Shown here piece by piece: positions 24,715-33,163 of a stretch of 64,000 bases of DNA. The stretch lies in assembly GCA_050945915.1 (NCBI GenBank), contig JBMNTV010000001.1, forward strand, positions 1 to 64,000. Reading direction: 5' to 3'. A program made the position numbers and the translations under genes. This stretch comes from CALNBC01 sp050945915 (GTDB lineage Bacteria; Bacillota; Clostridia; Christensenellales; CALWSW01). The notes under the pieces were generated by a model. The model was not told the DNA's origin, did no database searches, and worked only from the letters and a program-made list of their open reading frames with translations. The stretch's first letter is position 1. The number at the start of each line of letters is the position of its first letter.

Positions 24715-26700
24715 TTACCTTTGGGCTGCCGCGTTGGTTCCAGCCAGCCTTCCCGTGGTGATGCATTCGGAAATGGCGTTCCCACCCAAGCGGTTGCCGC
24801 CGTGGAATCCGCCGGTCACCTCGCCCGCGGCGTAAAGCCCGGGGATGATGTTTCCGTTGGTGTCCAGCACGCGCGCTTCGACGTCAACCTCGACGCCGCC
24901 CATGGTGTGGTGGACAGCGGGAGAGCGCGGGTTTGCAAAATACGGGCCAGTATCCTCGATCTTCGCGGTGGTGTTGAAGATGGTCCTGCCGGTGAGCTCG
25001 TCGTACCCGGCGTCGATGGCGGCGTTGTAGTCGTCCACCGTCTTCCGCAGCACGGCGGGATCAATGCCGATCTGAACGGCGAGATCTTCAATGGTGTCCG
25101 CACGATATACGGCGCCCCGGGCGACAAGATCGTCCACATGGAAGCCGTAGGTGTTGACGAAATTCTCGTCCAGACGGCTGTTCTGGTAGCTGCTGATGAT
25201 GTACATCATGCCGTTGGTCTGCTCCAGGGTGGCGGCGCAGAGCACGTCGCGCCTTTCGGTTTCGTTGACGAAGCGCAGCCCTTCCTGGTTGACGTACATG
25301 CTGGTGGTGTCGCCGACGTTGGTAGAGGTTTCACCCGTCTTCGGGTCGGCGATGAGGAGCTGGATCTTGTCCATACCTACGAGGTTGGCGCCGATCTCCT
25401 GGGCCATGATGATGCCGTCGCCCGTGATGGCGGGGCTGTTGGTGGTGGGCACCGTCGGCCCCAGATCCGCCCAGATGCTGTTGTGTTCAACGCGCATTTC
25501 AACGTTTGCGCCGAATCCGCCGGTGGCCAGGACCACGCCCTTTTCAGCGGTATAGACATAGGGGGTTCCGTTGGCGGCGACCGCCTGAACGCCTGTGACC
25601 CTGCCGTCCGTCACGACCAGGGATTCCGCCCTGACCTCGAGGTCGTATTCGATGTCCAGACCCTTTGCCGCGGCGTCATCCTTCATGACTTCGATAAAGC
25701 CGATGCCGCTCTTGTAGGTCTTGGACATGTTGGCCCTGGGCCACAGCGAGCCGACGATCACGATGGAATTATCCTTCCAGTCAAAGCCCATGTCCTTGAG
25801 CCATTCGTAGGTTTCAGGGGCCCTTTTGCACATGGATTCAATCAGTACGGGATTGCCGACATAGTCTCCGTCCACGTAGGTCTGGATCATGTGCAGATAG
25901 ATGGAGTCAAACAGGTACGTGCTGCCCGCAGCCTTATAGGCGTCAAACTCCTTCTTGAGATTCTCCTGCCAGGACTTCATGATGTCGTCCCTGGGCTCCA
26001 TGGTGCAATAGCCTTCAACCTGCTTGATCTGGCCTTCGGTCATCGTCTGATTCTTCTGGTTTTCCGGATACACCGCGTTGAAATACCCGCCGGAACGCAC
26101 CGTGTTGCCGCCGAGGGCCGCAGTTTTTTCGATGACGATGACGCTTGCTCCCTTGTCAGCAGCAGCATGGGCAGCGGCGACCCCCGCGCCTCCTCCGCCG
26201 ATGACGATGACGTCCGCCTTGCGCTCCACCAGCTCGCCAGCGGCTTCAGCTTCGATGGCAACGGCCTTCAGGGCGTCGACATCCCCGCCCGCCTGAACGA
26301 CGGCATCCGCAACGGCTTCGAGAATCGCTTCGCTGGTTATCGTCGCGGTTGCGACGACGTCCACCGCAAGGGATTGATGCTCTACGATCTGCTGGGGAAT
26401 CCTCTCGATGGGCAGATCGGAGATCCCTTCGGTTTCGGTGTGGGAAACGACCTTTGCGTCAACGATGGAATTTTCATCAAAGGTTACTTCGACTTTAACT
26501 TCGCCGTTTCTTCCGGCGCCGATGCCCGTATAGGTTCCGGGATTGTACTTGGCAACTGCGTTGCCTTCATTGACTACCGGCGGCGGAGTCGGGGTAGCGC
26601 TTTGCTGATCGGCGGTCGTGCCACAGGCGGCAAAACTGAGCGCCATGACCAGGCAAAGGACGAACGCCTGAATCCTTAAGAACGTTTTATTCTGTTTCAT
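24715..26700 (-). CDS. extracytoplasmic flavinylated fumarate/urocanate-reductase-like lipoprotein
   Basis: This 661-residue protein has a lipobox ending at Cys26 (LSFAAC) and a Thr/Pro linker. An FMN_bind domain (about 50-135) follows, with a covalent flavin site D-V-V-A-T-A-T and acceptor Thr120. Next is an FAD_binding_2 fumarate-reductase-type domain starting VIGGGGAGVAAAHAA (about 166) and ending GGFHGGNRLGGNAISEC. The layout matches extracytoplasmic flavin reductases such as Listeria FrdA and Shewanella UrdA. The physiological acceptor (fumarate, urocanate, acrylate derivatives or other) cannot be assigned. The ATG at 26700 is the first start after a GGAGG, though spacing is long. A MerR-type promoter precedes it. 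Confidence 0.9.
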   Translation of the reverse strand: MKQNKTFLRIQAFVLCLVMALSFAACGTTADQQSATPTPPPVVNEGNAVAKYNPGTYTGIGAGRNGEVKVEVTFDENSIVDAKVVSHTETEGISDLPIERIPQQIVEHQSLAVDVVATATITSEAILEAVADAVVQAGGDVDALKAVAIEAEAAGELVERKADVIVIGGGGAGVAAAHAAADKGASVIVIEKTAALGGNTVRSGGYFNAVYPENQKNQTMTEGQIKQVEGYCTMEPRDDIMKSWQENLKKEFDAYKAAGSTYLFDSIYLHMIQTYVDGDYVGNPVLIESMCKRAPETYEWLKDMGFDWKDNSIVIVGSLWPRANMSKTYKSGIGFIEVMKDDAAAKGLDIEYDLEVRAESLVVTDGRVTGVQAVAANGTPYVYTAEKGVVLATGGFGANVEMRVEHNSIWADLGPTVPTTNSPAITGDGIIMAQEIGANLVGMDKIQLLIADPKTGETSTNVGDTTSMYVNQEGLRFVNETERRDVLCAATLEQTNGMMYIISSYQNSRLDENFVNTYGFHVDDLVARGAVYRADTIEDLAVQIGIDPAVLRKTVDDYNAAIDAGYDELTGRTIFNTTAKIEDTGPYFANPRSPAVHHTMGGVEVDVEARVLDTNGNIIPGLYAAGEVTGGFHGGNRLGGNAISECITTGRLAGTNAAAQR

Positions 26701-26853
26701 CGCTCTATTTTTGGGTATCCTCCATTCTTTTTGGTTGATCCGTATCAAAAGACATGCGAACCATCAGGTTGAACCGTTCATTCACCCTACCATTTCGCGC
26801 GAAATCATATGTGACGTTACGCACTCTTTGTCGATACTTTATCAACCAATTAC

Positions 26854-26884
26854 AGGATACACCTTAAAAGCGTTTGAGAGTCAA
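26854..26884 (-). promoter_or_regulatory. MerR-type promoter with 19-bp spacer
   Basis: On the minus strand TTGACT (26884-26879) and TATCCT (26859-26854) are separated by 19 bp, the over-long spacing that MerR-family activators correct. The spacer holds a dyad, CTTAAA-N4-TTTGAG on the plus strand (five of six complementary positions). It lies between the MerR-family gene and the flavoprotein gene. Confidence 0.65.
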
Positions 26885-26903
26885 GCAGTTTGTGAAAAAA
26901 AGA

Positions 26904-27719
26904 TCAGCAATATCTGAACGGGAGCCAGACTTCGTGGACGCGCTCGTGAAGGGTGCTGTGAAACACCGTGGTCACGGTCTTTGCGATTGCGTCCCCGGTA
27001 AGCTCCATCCCGTTTTCGGTCATATAATCAAGAACATGGGCAAGCATCCCGCAATTCAGCTCTTTTCCGCTGTCTGCCTGAATGACGGTATAAACGCAAG
27101 GGACGGAAGGCAGGTATTCCAGCTCCACCTCGACGTCGTCGATCCCGACGAACTCCGCGTCCTCCTCCATCACGCACATGCCAATGCCGTATTTCTCATT
27201 GCCCTTCAGGATGTCTTCCTGCATAAAAAACGGCGTGAGCGCTACCACCGGCATTTTGTCCATCCACTTCGTCATCTGGCGCATCGCCCTCTTGTCATCA
27301 AGGAACTCGCCCTGGGTCAGAAAGCGGAAGCGGTACATCGCGGGGCTGTTTTCCACCCTGCATCGCCACGCCATTTCGCCGACGGAGCGATAGGTGTCCG
27401 CCATTTTTTCCATCGCGGCAAGCAACCTTTTGTTCCACTCGATCGCGCGTTTGACATCTTCTTGTTTTTCCACCATTCTGTCCGCCAGCTCTTCCAGCGT
27501 ACAGTGATTCAGAAGCTCTGATCCCTCCTGAACCGAGAAGCCGCAGTTGCGGTACATCCTCAGCCTCATCAGCACGTACACGTCCAGCGCGGTATAGTAT
27601 CGATAGCCGCTTTCGCTGTCCACATGCTTAGATTTAATGCCTCCCTGCCGCTCGTAATAGCGGATCGCTTCTGAAGATATGCCAAGGATCTTGGATACCT
27701 CTCCGATTTTGTAAAGCAC
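26904..27719 (-). CDS. MerR-family transcriptional regulator with C-terminal effector domain
   Basis: This 271-residue protein has the N-terminal MerR helix-turn-helix (YKIGEVSKILGISSEAIRYYERQGGI), a coiled-coil dimerisation helix (about 80-125) and a GyrI-like effector-binding domain of about 150 residues, which usually binds small organic ligands rather than metals. The GTG at 27719 is chosen because GGAGG lies seven bases upstream. It is in the same direction as the flavoprotein gene and probably activates it through the 19-bp-spacer promoter (inference). Confidence 0.88.
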   Translation of the reverse strand: MLYKIGEVSKILGISSEAIRYYERQGGIKSKHVDSESGYRYYTALDVYVLMRLRMYRNCGFSVQEGSELLNHCTLEELADRMVEKQEDVKRAIEWNKRLLAAMEKMADTYRSVGEMAWRCRVENSPAMYRFRFLTQGEFLDDKRAMRQMTKWMDKMPVVALTPFFMQEDILKGNEKYGIGMCVMEEDAEFVGIDDVEVELEYLPSVPCVYTVIQADSGKELNCGMLAHVLDYMTENGMELTGDAIAKTVTTVFHSTLHERVHEVWLPFRYC

Positions 27720-28019
27720 GACTTCTCCTCCCCTCGCAGCATTGTCAGTACAAAAATTGCCGATTTCATAATATAGCTCCAAAAACCGATCCATGTCAAA
27801 TGAATTTCACATGTAAACATCAGCCCTTGCGAGTTGCGGGATCGGGAAAATCCCGTTTCCTGTTCCGCGCATATTCTGAAAAGGCGGCGATGCGCGCAGC
27901 CTTTGGGTTTGCTTTGTCCCCATTCGTTAACAGCACTGCGGCGGGCGCACTGCCGGATGCACAGACGCTCTGCAGCCAAAGGCTACAAGGCATCCGCACC
28001 ACAGGAAGGAGAGACATCC
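27720..28019. other. intergenic region between the MerR gene and the peptidase gene
   Basis: This region separates two divergent genes. Short open frames here lack ribosome sites or family motifs, and no terminator or known RNA element was recognised. It presumably holds both promoters, which could not be fixed. Confidence 0.4.
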
Positions 28020-28991
28020 ATGAGATTCTTCGCGACGGGCGCCCTGCAATCCCCTCCAGACCCCCGGGACTTCCGCCTTGCGGCAGCGGCAATACGGGAA
28101 CTGCCAAAAAAACACATGCAGGAGATGCCCCCGGTGATCGACCAGGGAAAAGTGGGCAACTGCGTCGCCCAGGCATGTTGCTATGCCAGCAAAGCCGCGA
28201 ACGGTCCGGATTTCGATCCCAACTGGGTCTATGGAAGGCGCAAGGAAACCGATTACCAGGGCCCGGGCTGGTACCTGCGGCTGGCGCTGAAAACCCTGTT
28301 AAAAGAGGGCAACGTTCCCTGGACTGGTCAGGAGCCCCTGGAAGTCGAGGATGTTCAAAAATACGTGAAGAAACACGAGGCGCGGCTGCTCGCCCTGGCC
28401 CGGGACTACAAGATTGAACATTACGCCCGGCTCGCCAGCGCAAACGAGATCAAAACCGCCCTTCTGGCGGGAATGCGGGTGGTTTTCAGCGCGCCTATCA
28501 CCAGCTTTGAACCTGATCAGGAAGGGTTGTTTCGCTGCACCATCAACGAACACGGGGGCCACGCCATGAGCGTCTGGGGTTATGACGGGGAGCTTTTTCG
28601 GGTTCAGAACAGCTGGGGAAGGGACTGGGGCCAAAGCGGTCGCTGCTGGATGCTGGCGGAGGACATTTTGCGCTGGAACGATTGCTGGGCCATCGCCGAT
28701 GTGCCTTCCAAGAGCATCATTCAGCCGGAAATCCAGGAAATGGCCGTCCGTTACCCTGCCCGGATCCGGACCAGAACCAAGGGCAGCAGGGTGAACCTCA
28801 GAAAGACCAGTTCGGCAATGTCGCCCAAGGTGGGCAGCGTAAGAGACGGCTCCGTCGTCCTCGTCCTTGCGGAACGCGGCACCCGGCGGGAAATCTGCTT
28901 CGGCGACGGAAAGATCTATCTCACCGGCTGGATCCCCGCAAGCTATATCAACCCCGCAGCGGGATACAGGGAAAAGGACGAGGAGCTGTGA
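28020..28991 (+). CDS. papain-like (C1) cysteine peptidase with C-terminal SH3-like domain
   Basis: This 323-residue protein carries the papain catalytic residues: Gln42 (oxyanion), Cys48 (GNCVAQA), His181 (HGGHAMSVWGYD) and Asn197 (QNSWGRDWGQSG). Residues about 240-315 resemble a bacterial SH3 domain (RVNLRKTSS, WIPASYI). There is no signal peptide, propeptide or inhibitory segment, so the enzyme appears cytoplasmic or is released by another route. A strong GGAAGGAGA site precedes the ATG at 28020. Its target is unknown. Confidence 0.88.
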   Translation: MRFFATGALQSPPDPRDFRLAAAAIRELPKKHMQEMPPVIDQGKVGNCVAQACCYASKAANGPDFDPNWVYGRRKETDYQGPGWYLRLALKTLLKEGNVPWTGQEPLEVEDVQKYVKKHEARLLALARDYKIEHYARLASANEIKTALLAGMRVVFSAPITSFEPDQEGLFRCTINEHGGHAMSVWGYDGELFRVQNSWGRDWGQSGRCWMLAEDILRWNDCWAIADVPSKSIIQPEIQEMAVRYPARIRTRTKGSRVNLRKTSSAMSPKVGSVRDGSVVLVLAERGTRREICFGDGKIYLTGWIPASYINPAAGYREKDEEL

Positions 28992-28996
28992 CCCGC

Positions 28997-29053
28997 GAAA
29001 CCAAAAACCCGCCCCCCTTCATAAGGGTGCGGGTTCTCCTCTATTTTGGTTTC
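28997..29053. terminator. extended bidirectional terminator
   Basis: Outer arms GAAACCAAAA/TTTTGGTTTC and inner arms ACCCGC/GCGGGT form a two-part hairpin between convergent genes. Confidence 0.75.
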
Positions 29054-29072
29054 TTGGCTATGCATCATCCGA

Positions 29073-29267
29073 CTAGACTTTGACGATTTCCGACGGATCC
29101 GTCACCACGACATAGCCATTCTTATCCAATAACGGCGTAATCCCTCCCACGCCTCCATAGGTGGCGAAAAGATAGTTCACGCCGGTCTCCCTGTCCACGA
29201 TGATTTCATAGGTGCGCATGGCACCTTGCTTATAGATGCGGACGAAGCGTTCGTGATTCTTGATCAT
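29073..29267 (-). CDS. small DUF6440-like protein
   Basis: This 64-residue protein has the pattern RF-x-IYKQG, IIVDRETGVNYLF, GGVGGITPLLD and a final VVVT segment. It matches a small conserved family of unknown function common in Clostridia. The start overlaps the stop of the TVP38 gene by 4 bp, indicating co-translation. No catalytic residues are evident. Confidence 0.75.
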   Translation of the reverse strand: MIKNHERFVRIYKQGAMRTYEIIVDRETGVNYLFATYGGVGGITPLLDKNGYVVVTDPSEIVKV

Positions 29268-30043
29268 TGGTCTGCCTCCCTGCCGATTTTGCTCTTTGAA
29301 TAGATTCTATACGCCAGTACGCCCAGGGCAGACAGCATCGCGGTCACGACAAACACGATGATCGCAGTTTTTATCTTTCCGTTCCCCAGAGCGCTGCCCA
29401 CGACGGTGGACGAAATGACGGAGGGCATCCTCGCGATGGTGGTCAGCACCAAAAAACGCCACATGTTGATGGGCAGCAGCCCGGCGACGTAGGACAGCAC
29501 GTCCTTCGGGGTTCCGGGTATCAGGAACAGCACAAAGGTCAAAAGCTCCAGCTTGCGGCTGTCGTTCAGGAATTTGACGGATTGCATCTTCTCCCGGGAA
29601 ACGAAGGCTTCCACGAGCTTAACCCCGTACTTGCGCGTAATCAAAAAGATGATGAGCTGCCCCAAAAAAGCGCCCGCCAAACAAAGGAGCATTCCCCCCC
29701 ATGCGCCAAAAGCGTATCCTGCGCCCACTTCCATGGGTTCCCCGGGAATAATGGCGAACAAAACCTGGAGCGCCATGATCCCGATCATCGCCAGATAGCC
29801 CAGTATGCCGTGGCTGTTTACCCAGTCCCGAAATGCCTCCGGGTTTTCCACCGTGGCCAGAAGCGGCTTGCCGATCACAAAATAAGCCGCAATCAAAAAC
29901 CCTATCAAAACAATGATCGAGAGGACGCCCACCGCTTTTCGACGGCGGAGGTAATCCGCCTCCTCTTTCTTTACGGGAGCATCGCTTTCTGGAGGCGAAG
30001 CCCCGACCATCTTTTCGTCTGTCGTCGGCATTTTGTGATCCAT
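29264..30043 (-). CDS. TVP38/TMEM64-family (DedA-like) membrane protein
   Basis: This 259-residue protein has a charged cytoplasmic N-terminus and about six hydrophobic segments. The VTT-domain signatures are visible as IPGEPMEVGAGYAFG and LIPGTPKDVLSYVAGL. The family includes lipid-transport or scramblase-like proteins of the DedA superfamily. The exact substrate here is unknown. The ATG at 30043 is preferred to one 48 bp upstream because GGGAGAG precedes it. Confidence 0.86.
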   Translation of the reverse strand: MDHKMPTTDEKMVGASPPESDAPVKKEEADYLRRRKAVGVLSIIVLIGFLIAAYFVIGKPLLATVENPEAFRDWVNSHGILGYLAMIGIMALQVLFAIIPGEPMEVGAGYAFGAWGGMLLCLAGAFLGQLIIFLITRKYGVKLVEAFVSREKMQSVKFLNDSRKLELLTFVLFLIPGTPKDVLSYVAGLLPINMWRFLVLTTIARMPSVISSTVVGSALGNGKIKTAIIVFVVTAMLSALGVLAYRIYSKSKIGREADQ

Positions 30044-30173
30044 AGACTCTCCCGCGAAAGCATATTCAGCATCATTATAACAAAGATACAAGGTGTTGTG
30101 GATGCCAATTTACAATTTTTCCCCATAACCCACCTGTTTTCTCGGAAAATCCGCCATTTTGAATGAATTGATA

Positions 30174-30203
30174 TTGACATCAGCAAAGTACATATAGTAT
30201 TGT
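30174..30203 (+). promoter_or_regulatory. promoter of the APC permease gene
   Basis: TTGACA (30174-30179), an 18-bp spacer and TATTGT (30198-30203). The distance to the ATG at 30266 is about 60 bp. Confidence 0.55.
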
Positions 30204-30265
30204 CTCTTTATAAGTGCCTTCATCCGTCTTTTTAGTCCATTCTATGAAAGTGAGAATCACGAATT

Positions 30266-31627
30266 ATGCAGAACGAACTTAAACGCAAATATGGTTTGCC
30301 CACGGCTATTTCGATGGTCGTCGGCATCATTATCGGCTCTGGCATCTTTTTTAAGGCGCAAAAGGTGCTTGCTGTCTCCGAAGGCAGCCTGCCGATTTCT
30401 GTGTTGGCATGGGTCATCGGCGGTCTCATCATGATCGTGTGCGCACTGGCATTTGCCAATCTCGCTTCGCGTTATGAGCGGGTAAATGGCATCGTGGACT
30501 ACGCGGAAGTCGCCGTAGGACCCAAGTACGGTTATATGATCGGCTGGTTTTTGACGACCATATACTACCCCGCGATAACCTCCGTCCTCGCCTGGGTTTC
30601 CGCCCGGTATTTCTGCGAACTCTTCGGGATGGACATTACCGGGGGTGGCTGCCTTGCCATTGCGGCCTTCTTCATGTGCGCCAGCTATGGCGTCAACGCG
30701 ATTTCCCCCAAGCTGGCCGGAAAATTCCAGGTCAGCACCACTGTGATCAAGCTGATTCCCCTGATCGCTGTGGGCCTTATCGGAACGGTGATCGGCCTGA
30801 TCAACGGTCTGACCGTCCAGAATTTCTCTGCGCCCGTCATTACTGAGACCTTCTCCCCGGGGAACGCGCTGTTTATCTCCGTCTGCGCGACAGCTTTCGC
30901 CTATGAGGGCTGGATCATCGCAACCAGCATCAACTCCGAGCTGGTGGACGGAAAGAAAAACCTTCCCATAGCCCTCGTGGGCGGCGCACTGATCGTCATC
31001 ACCGTATACACCCTTTATAACATCGGCCTGTTTGGCGCGGTGGAACGGGACATTGTTTTGAACGAAGGCACGACCCCCGCTTTCTCCGCCCTTTTTGGCA
31101 ATGCAGGAGCAACCATCGTCGCGGTACTGATCGTCGTTTCCTGCCTGGGCACCCTCAACGGACTTATGCTTGGCTGCACGCGTGGTTTGTATTCCCTGGC
31201 CGTCCGCGGCGTCGGACCCAAACCCGGTATTTTCCGCCAGGTGGACCCGGCGACCAACATGCCCAGCAATTCTTCGGTGATTGGCCTCGTGCTTTGCGGG
31301 TTCTGGCTCATGTATTTCTACGGGGCGAACCTGACCTCTCCGTTGTGGTTCGGTCCCTTCAGCTTTGACTCCTCGGAGCTGCCCATCATCACGCTGTATG
31401 CGGCATACATCCCGATCTTCATCATGACGATGCGGAAGGAAAAGGACATGAAACCCTTCGCCCGCATTGGCATCAACTCCCTGGCGATTGCCGGTTGCGT
31501 CTTCATGATGATCGCAGCCGTCGTCAGCCATCAGATTGCCGTCGCCTATTACCTTATCCTCTTCGTCATCGTCATGCTCATCGGCCTGCTGTTCTATCGC
31601 AATGGGAAGAACAGAAGCCACGACTGA
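30266..31627 (+). CDS. APC-family amino acid permease
   Basis: This 453-residue protein has about twelve hydrophobic segments. The helix 1 motif VVGIIIGSGIFF is characteristic of amino acid/polyamine antiporters of the APC family, where the unwound GSGIF region binds substrate. It is transcribed alone from its own promoter and ends in a strong hairpin terminator. Substrate and direction (uptake or antiport) are not determinable. Confidence 0.9.
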   Translation: MQNELKRKYGLPTAISMVVGIIIGSGIFFKAQKVLAVSEGSLPISVLAWVIGGLIMIVCALAFANLASRYERVNGIVDYAEVAVGPKYGYMIGWFLTTIYYPAITSVLAWVSARYFCELFGMDITGGGCLAIAAFFMCASYGVNAISPKLAGKFQVSTTVIKLIPLIAVGLIGTVIGLINGLTVQNFSAPVITETFSPGNALFISVCATAFAYEGWIIATSINSELVDGKKNLPIALVGGALIVITVYTLYNIGLFGAVERDIVLNEGTTPAFSALFGNAGATIVAVLIVVSCLGTLNGLMLGCTRGLYSLAVRGVGPKPGIFRQVDPATNMPSNSSVIGLVLCGFWLMYFYGANLTSPLWFGPFSFDSSELPIITLYAAYIPIFIMTMRKEKDMKPFARIGINSLAIAGCVFMMIAAVVSHQIAVAYYLILFVIVMLIGLLFYRNGKNRSHD

Positions 31628-31644
31628 TCCCTCGCATTCATCAA

Positions 31645-31669
31645 AAACCGGGCTTTGCCCGGTTTTTTT
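31645..31669 (+). terminator. intrinsic terminator after the APC permease
   Basis: A perfect 9-bp stem AAACCGGGC/GCCCGGTTT with a TTT loop is followed by further T residues. Confidence 0.9.
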
Positions 31670-32059
31670 GTCCTCTGCGCAAATTGGCCAGGGCTCGCCT
31701 GCCAAAAGGTCTACTCAGCCGCCTGCAATACTCCTTCGGCAAAAACGCCCACAAAACGGCCACCGTATACTCCAAAAAGCAACAAAAAGAACCAAAACGT
31801 CCGAATGATTTGATTTTTTGCTCATGCGATCCAATCATTTATCGATTATATATGTGAGGATATATTACAAAAGGGTGCAGCCCAGCCTGCCGGGCAAGGA
31901 ACGGCGCAAAAACGCGAAATACGAGTCGGATCCTTACTCTTAATTGCCCGAAATGCAGGCAGATATGAGGCACCCATCCAATGCCGCGACGACCCGTTGC
32001 GCCCGCGATTCGCCCAAAATGACAAAATATGATCACATACATACCCGAAGGAAAGATCG
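31670..32059. other. intergenic region upstream of cheR
   Basis: No gene, riboswitch or tRNA could be recognised in these about 390 bp. An AT-rich patch at 31840-31870 could hold a promoter. A GC-rich segment near 31872-31920 may fold but does not match cyclic-di-GMP riboswitch landmarks. Confidence 0.4.
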
Positions 32060-32872
32060 ATGTATAAAGTCAGTGAACAGGATTTCAAGCAGTTTGCCGA
32101 TTATGTAAAAGCCCATTACGGCATTCACTTCAAAAAAGAAAAGAAAACCCTGGTGGAAGGAAGGCTGCGCAGCGTGCTGGCGGGCAAGAATTTTCGCAGC
32201 CTTTCCGACTACCTCGAATATGTGAAGGCGGATAAAACCGGCAAGGCAGCCACCGAAATGCTGAACCGGATCACCACCAACCACACCTTCTTTATGAGGG
32301 AACCGGCGCATTTTCACTATTTCAAGGAGACGGTGCTGCCCTATCTGGTCAACACCATGCGGTATAAAGACCTGCGCATTTGGAGCGCCGCCTGTTCCAC
32401 CGGAGAAGAGCCCTATACCCTGGCGATGATCATCACCGACTTTTTGGGCACGAAGAAACAGGGGTACGACACGAAAATACTGGCCACGGACATCTCCCAA
32501 AAGGTTCTTGACATCGCCAAAGCCGGCGTTTACTCCCATGACAGAATGGGAGATGTTCCCGCAGCCTGGAAGAAGCGGTACTTCGCAAAAGACGGCAACG
32601 GCAACTATGTGCTGACCGAAGAAATCCGGAAAGAGGTCCTCTTCAGGAACCTCAATCTGATAGAACCCTTCCCCTTCAGGAAGAACATGCACGTCATTTT
32701 CTGCCGCAATGTCATGATCTATTTTGATACCGAAACCAAAGAACGACTGGTGGAACGGCTCTATGAGATCACCGAGCCCGGCGGCTTCCTGTTCATCGGG
32801 CATTCCGAAGGGCTGAACCGCGAAAGGACGAGGTACCGTTACGTGATGCCAGCCGTCTACCGCAAGGATTAG
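32060..32872 (+). CDS. cheR: chemotaxis protein methyltransferase CheR
   Basis: This 270-residue protein has an N-terminal helical CheR_N domain (about 5-60) and a SAM-dependent methyltransferase domain with IWSAACSTGEEPYTLAM (AdoMet site), ATDIS, and FCRNVMIYFD. It methylates glutamates on chemoreceptors. GAAGGAAAG precedes the ATG. A methyl-accepting chemoreceptor gene lies 290 bp downstream, but no other che genes are in the window. Confidence 0.95.
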   Translation: MYKVSEQDFKQFADYVKAHYGIHFKKEKKTLVEGRLRSVLAGKNFRSLSDYLEYVKADKTGKAATEMLNRITTNHTFFMREPAHFHYFKETVLPYLVNTMRYKDLRIWSAACSTGEEPYTLAMIITDFLGTKKQGYDTKILATDISQKVLDIAKAGVYSHDRMGDVPAAWKKRYFAKDGNGNYVLTEEIRKEVLFRNLNLIEPFPFRKNMHVIFCRNVMIYFDTETKERLVERLYEITEPGGFLFIGHSEGLNRERTRYRYVMPAVYRKD

Positions 32873-33163
32873 TGCTGTTTTTTGGGCAACGGGGGAAAGA
32901 CCGCGACTGGCAAACCCCCGAATAACGGCATGCCGACAAGTTTTCAGGCATGAACACTCCCGGGCCCCTTCGCCGGTTATGAAACGCATTGTTAAAATTG
33001 CGGAGGATACGAGGAAGCAGTTTTTTCAAGCACACCGTACTTCATTCGCATACGGACTCCCTGCCCCTAGGCAATTGTGAGCCTGCCTGTTTGAACAAGC
33101 CAGCCAAAGGTCCCGGATGGATGCTACATCTGGAATATGGAAAACAAGGAGAAAGGAACGCAA

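Noticed and set aside
24613..26679. A 688-codon plus-strand frame opposite the flavoprotein
   Set aside because: It is a mirror frame rich in Gly/Val/His/Asp and has no motif. The opposite strand has complete FMN/FAD signatures.
31670..33163. Cyclic-di-GMP riboswitches before cheR and the chemoreceptor
   Set aside because: The intergenic sequences can fold, but the conserved GEMM-type residues could not be aligned.
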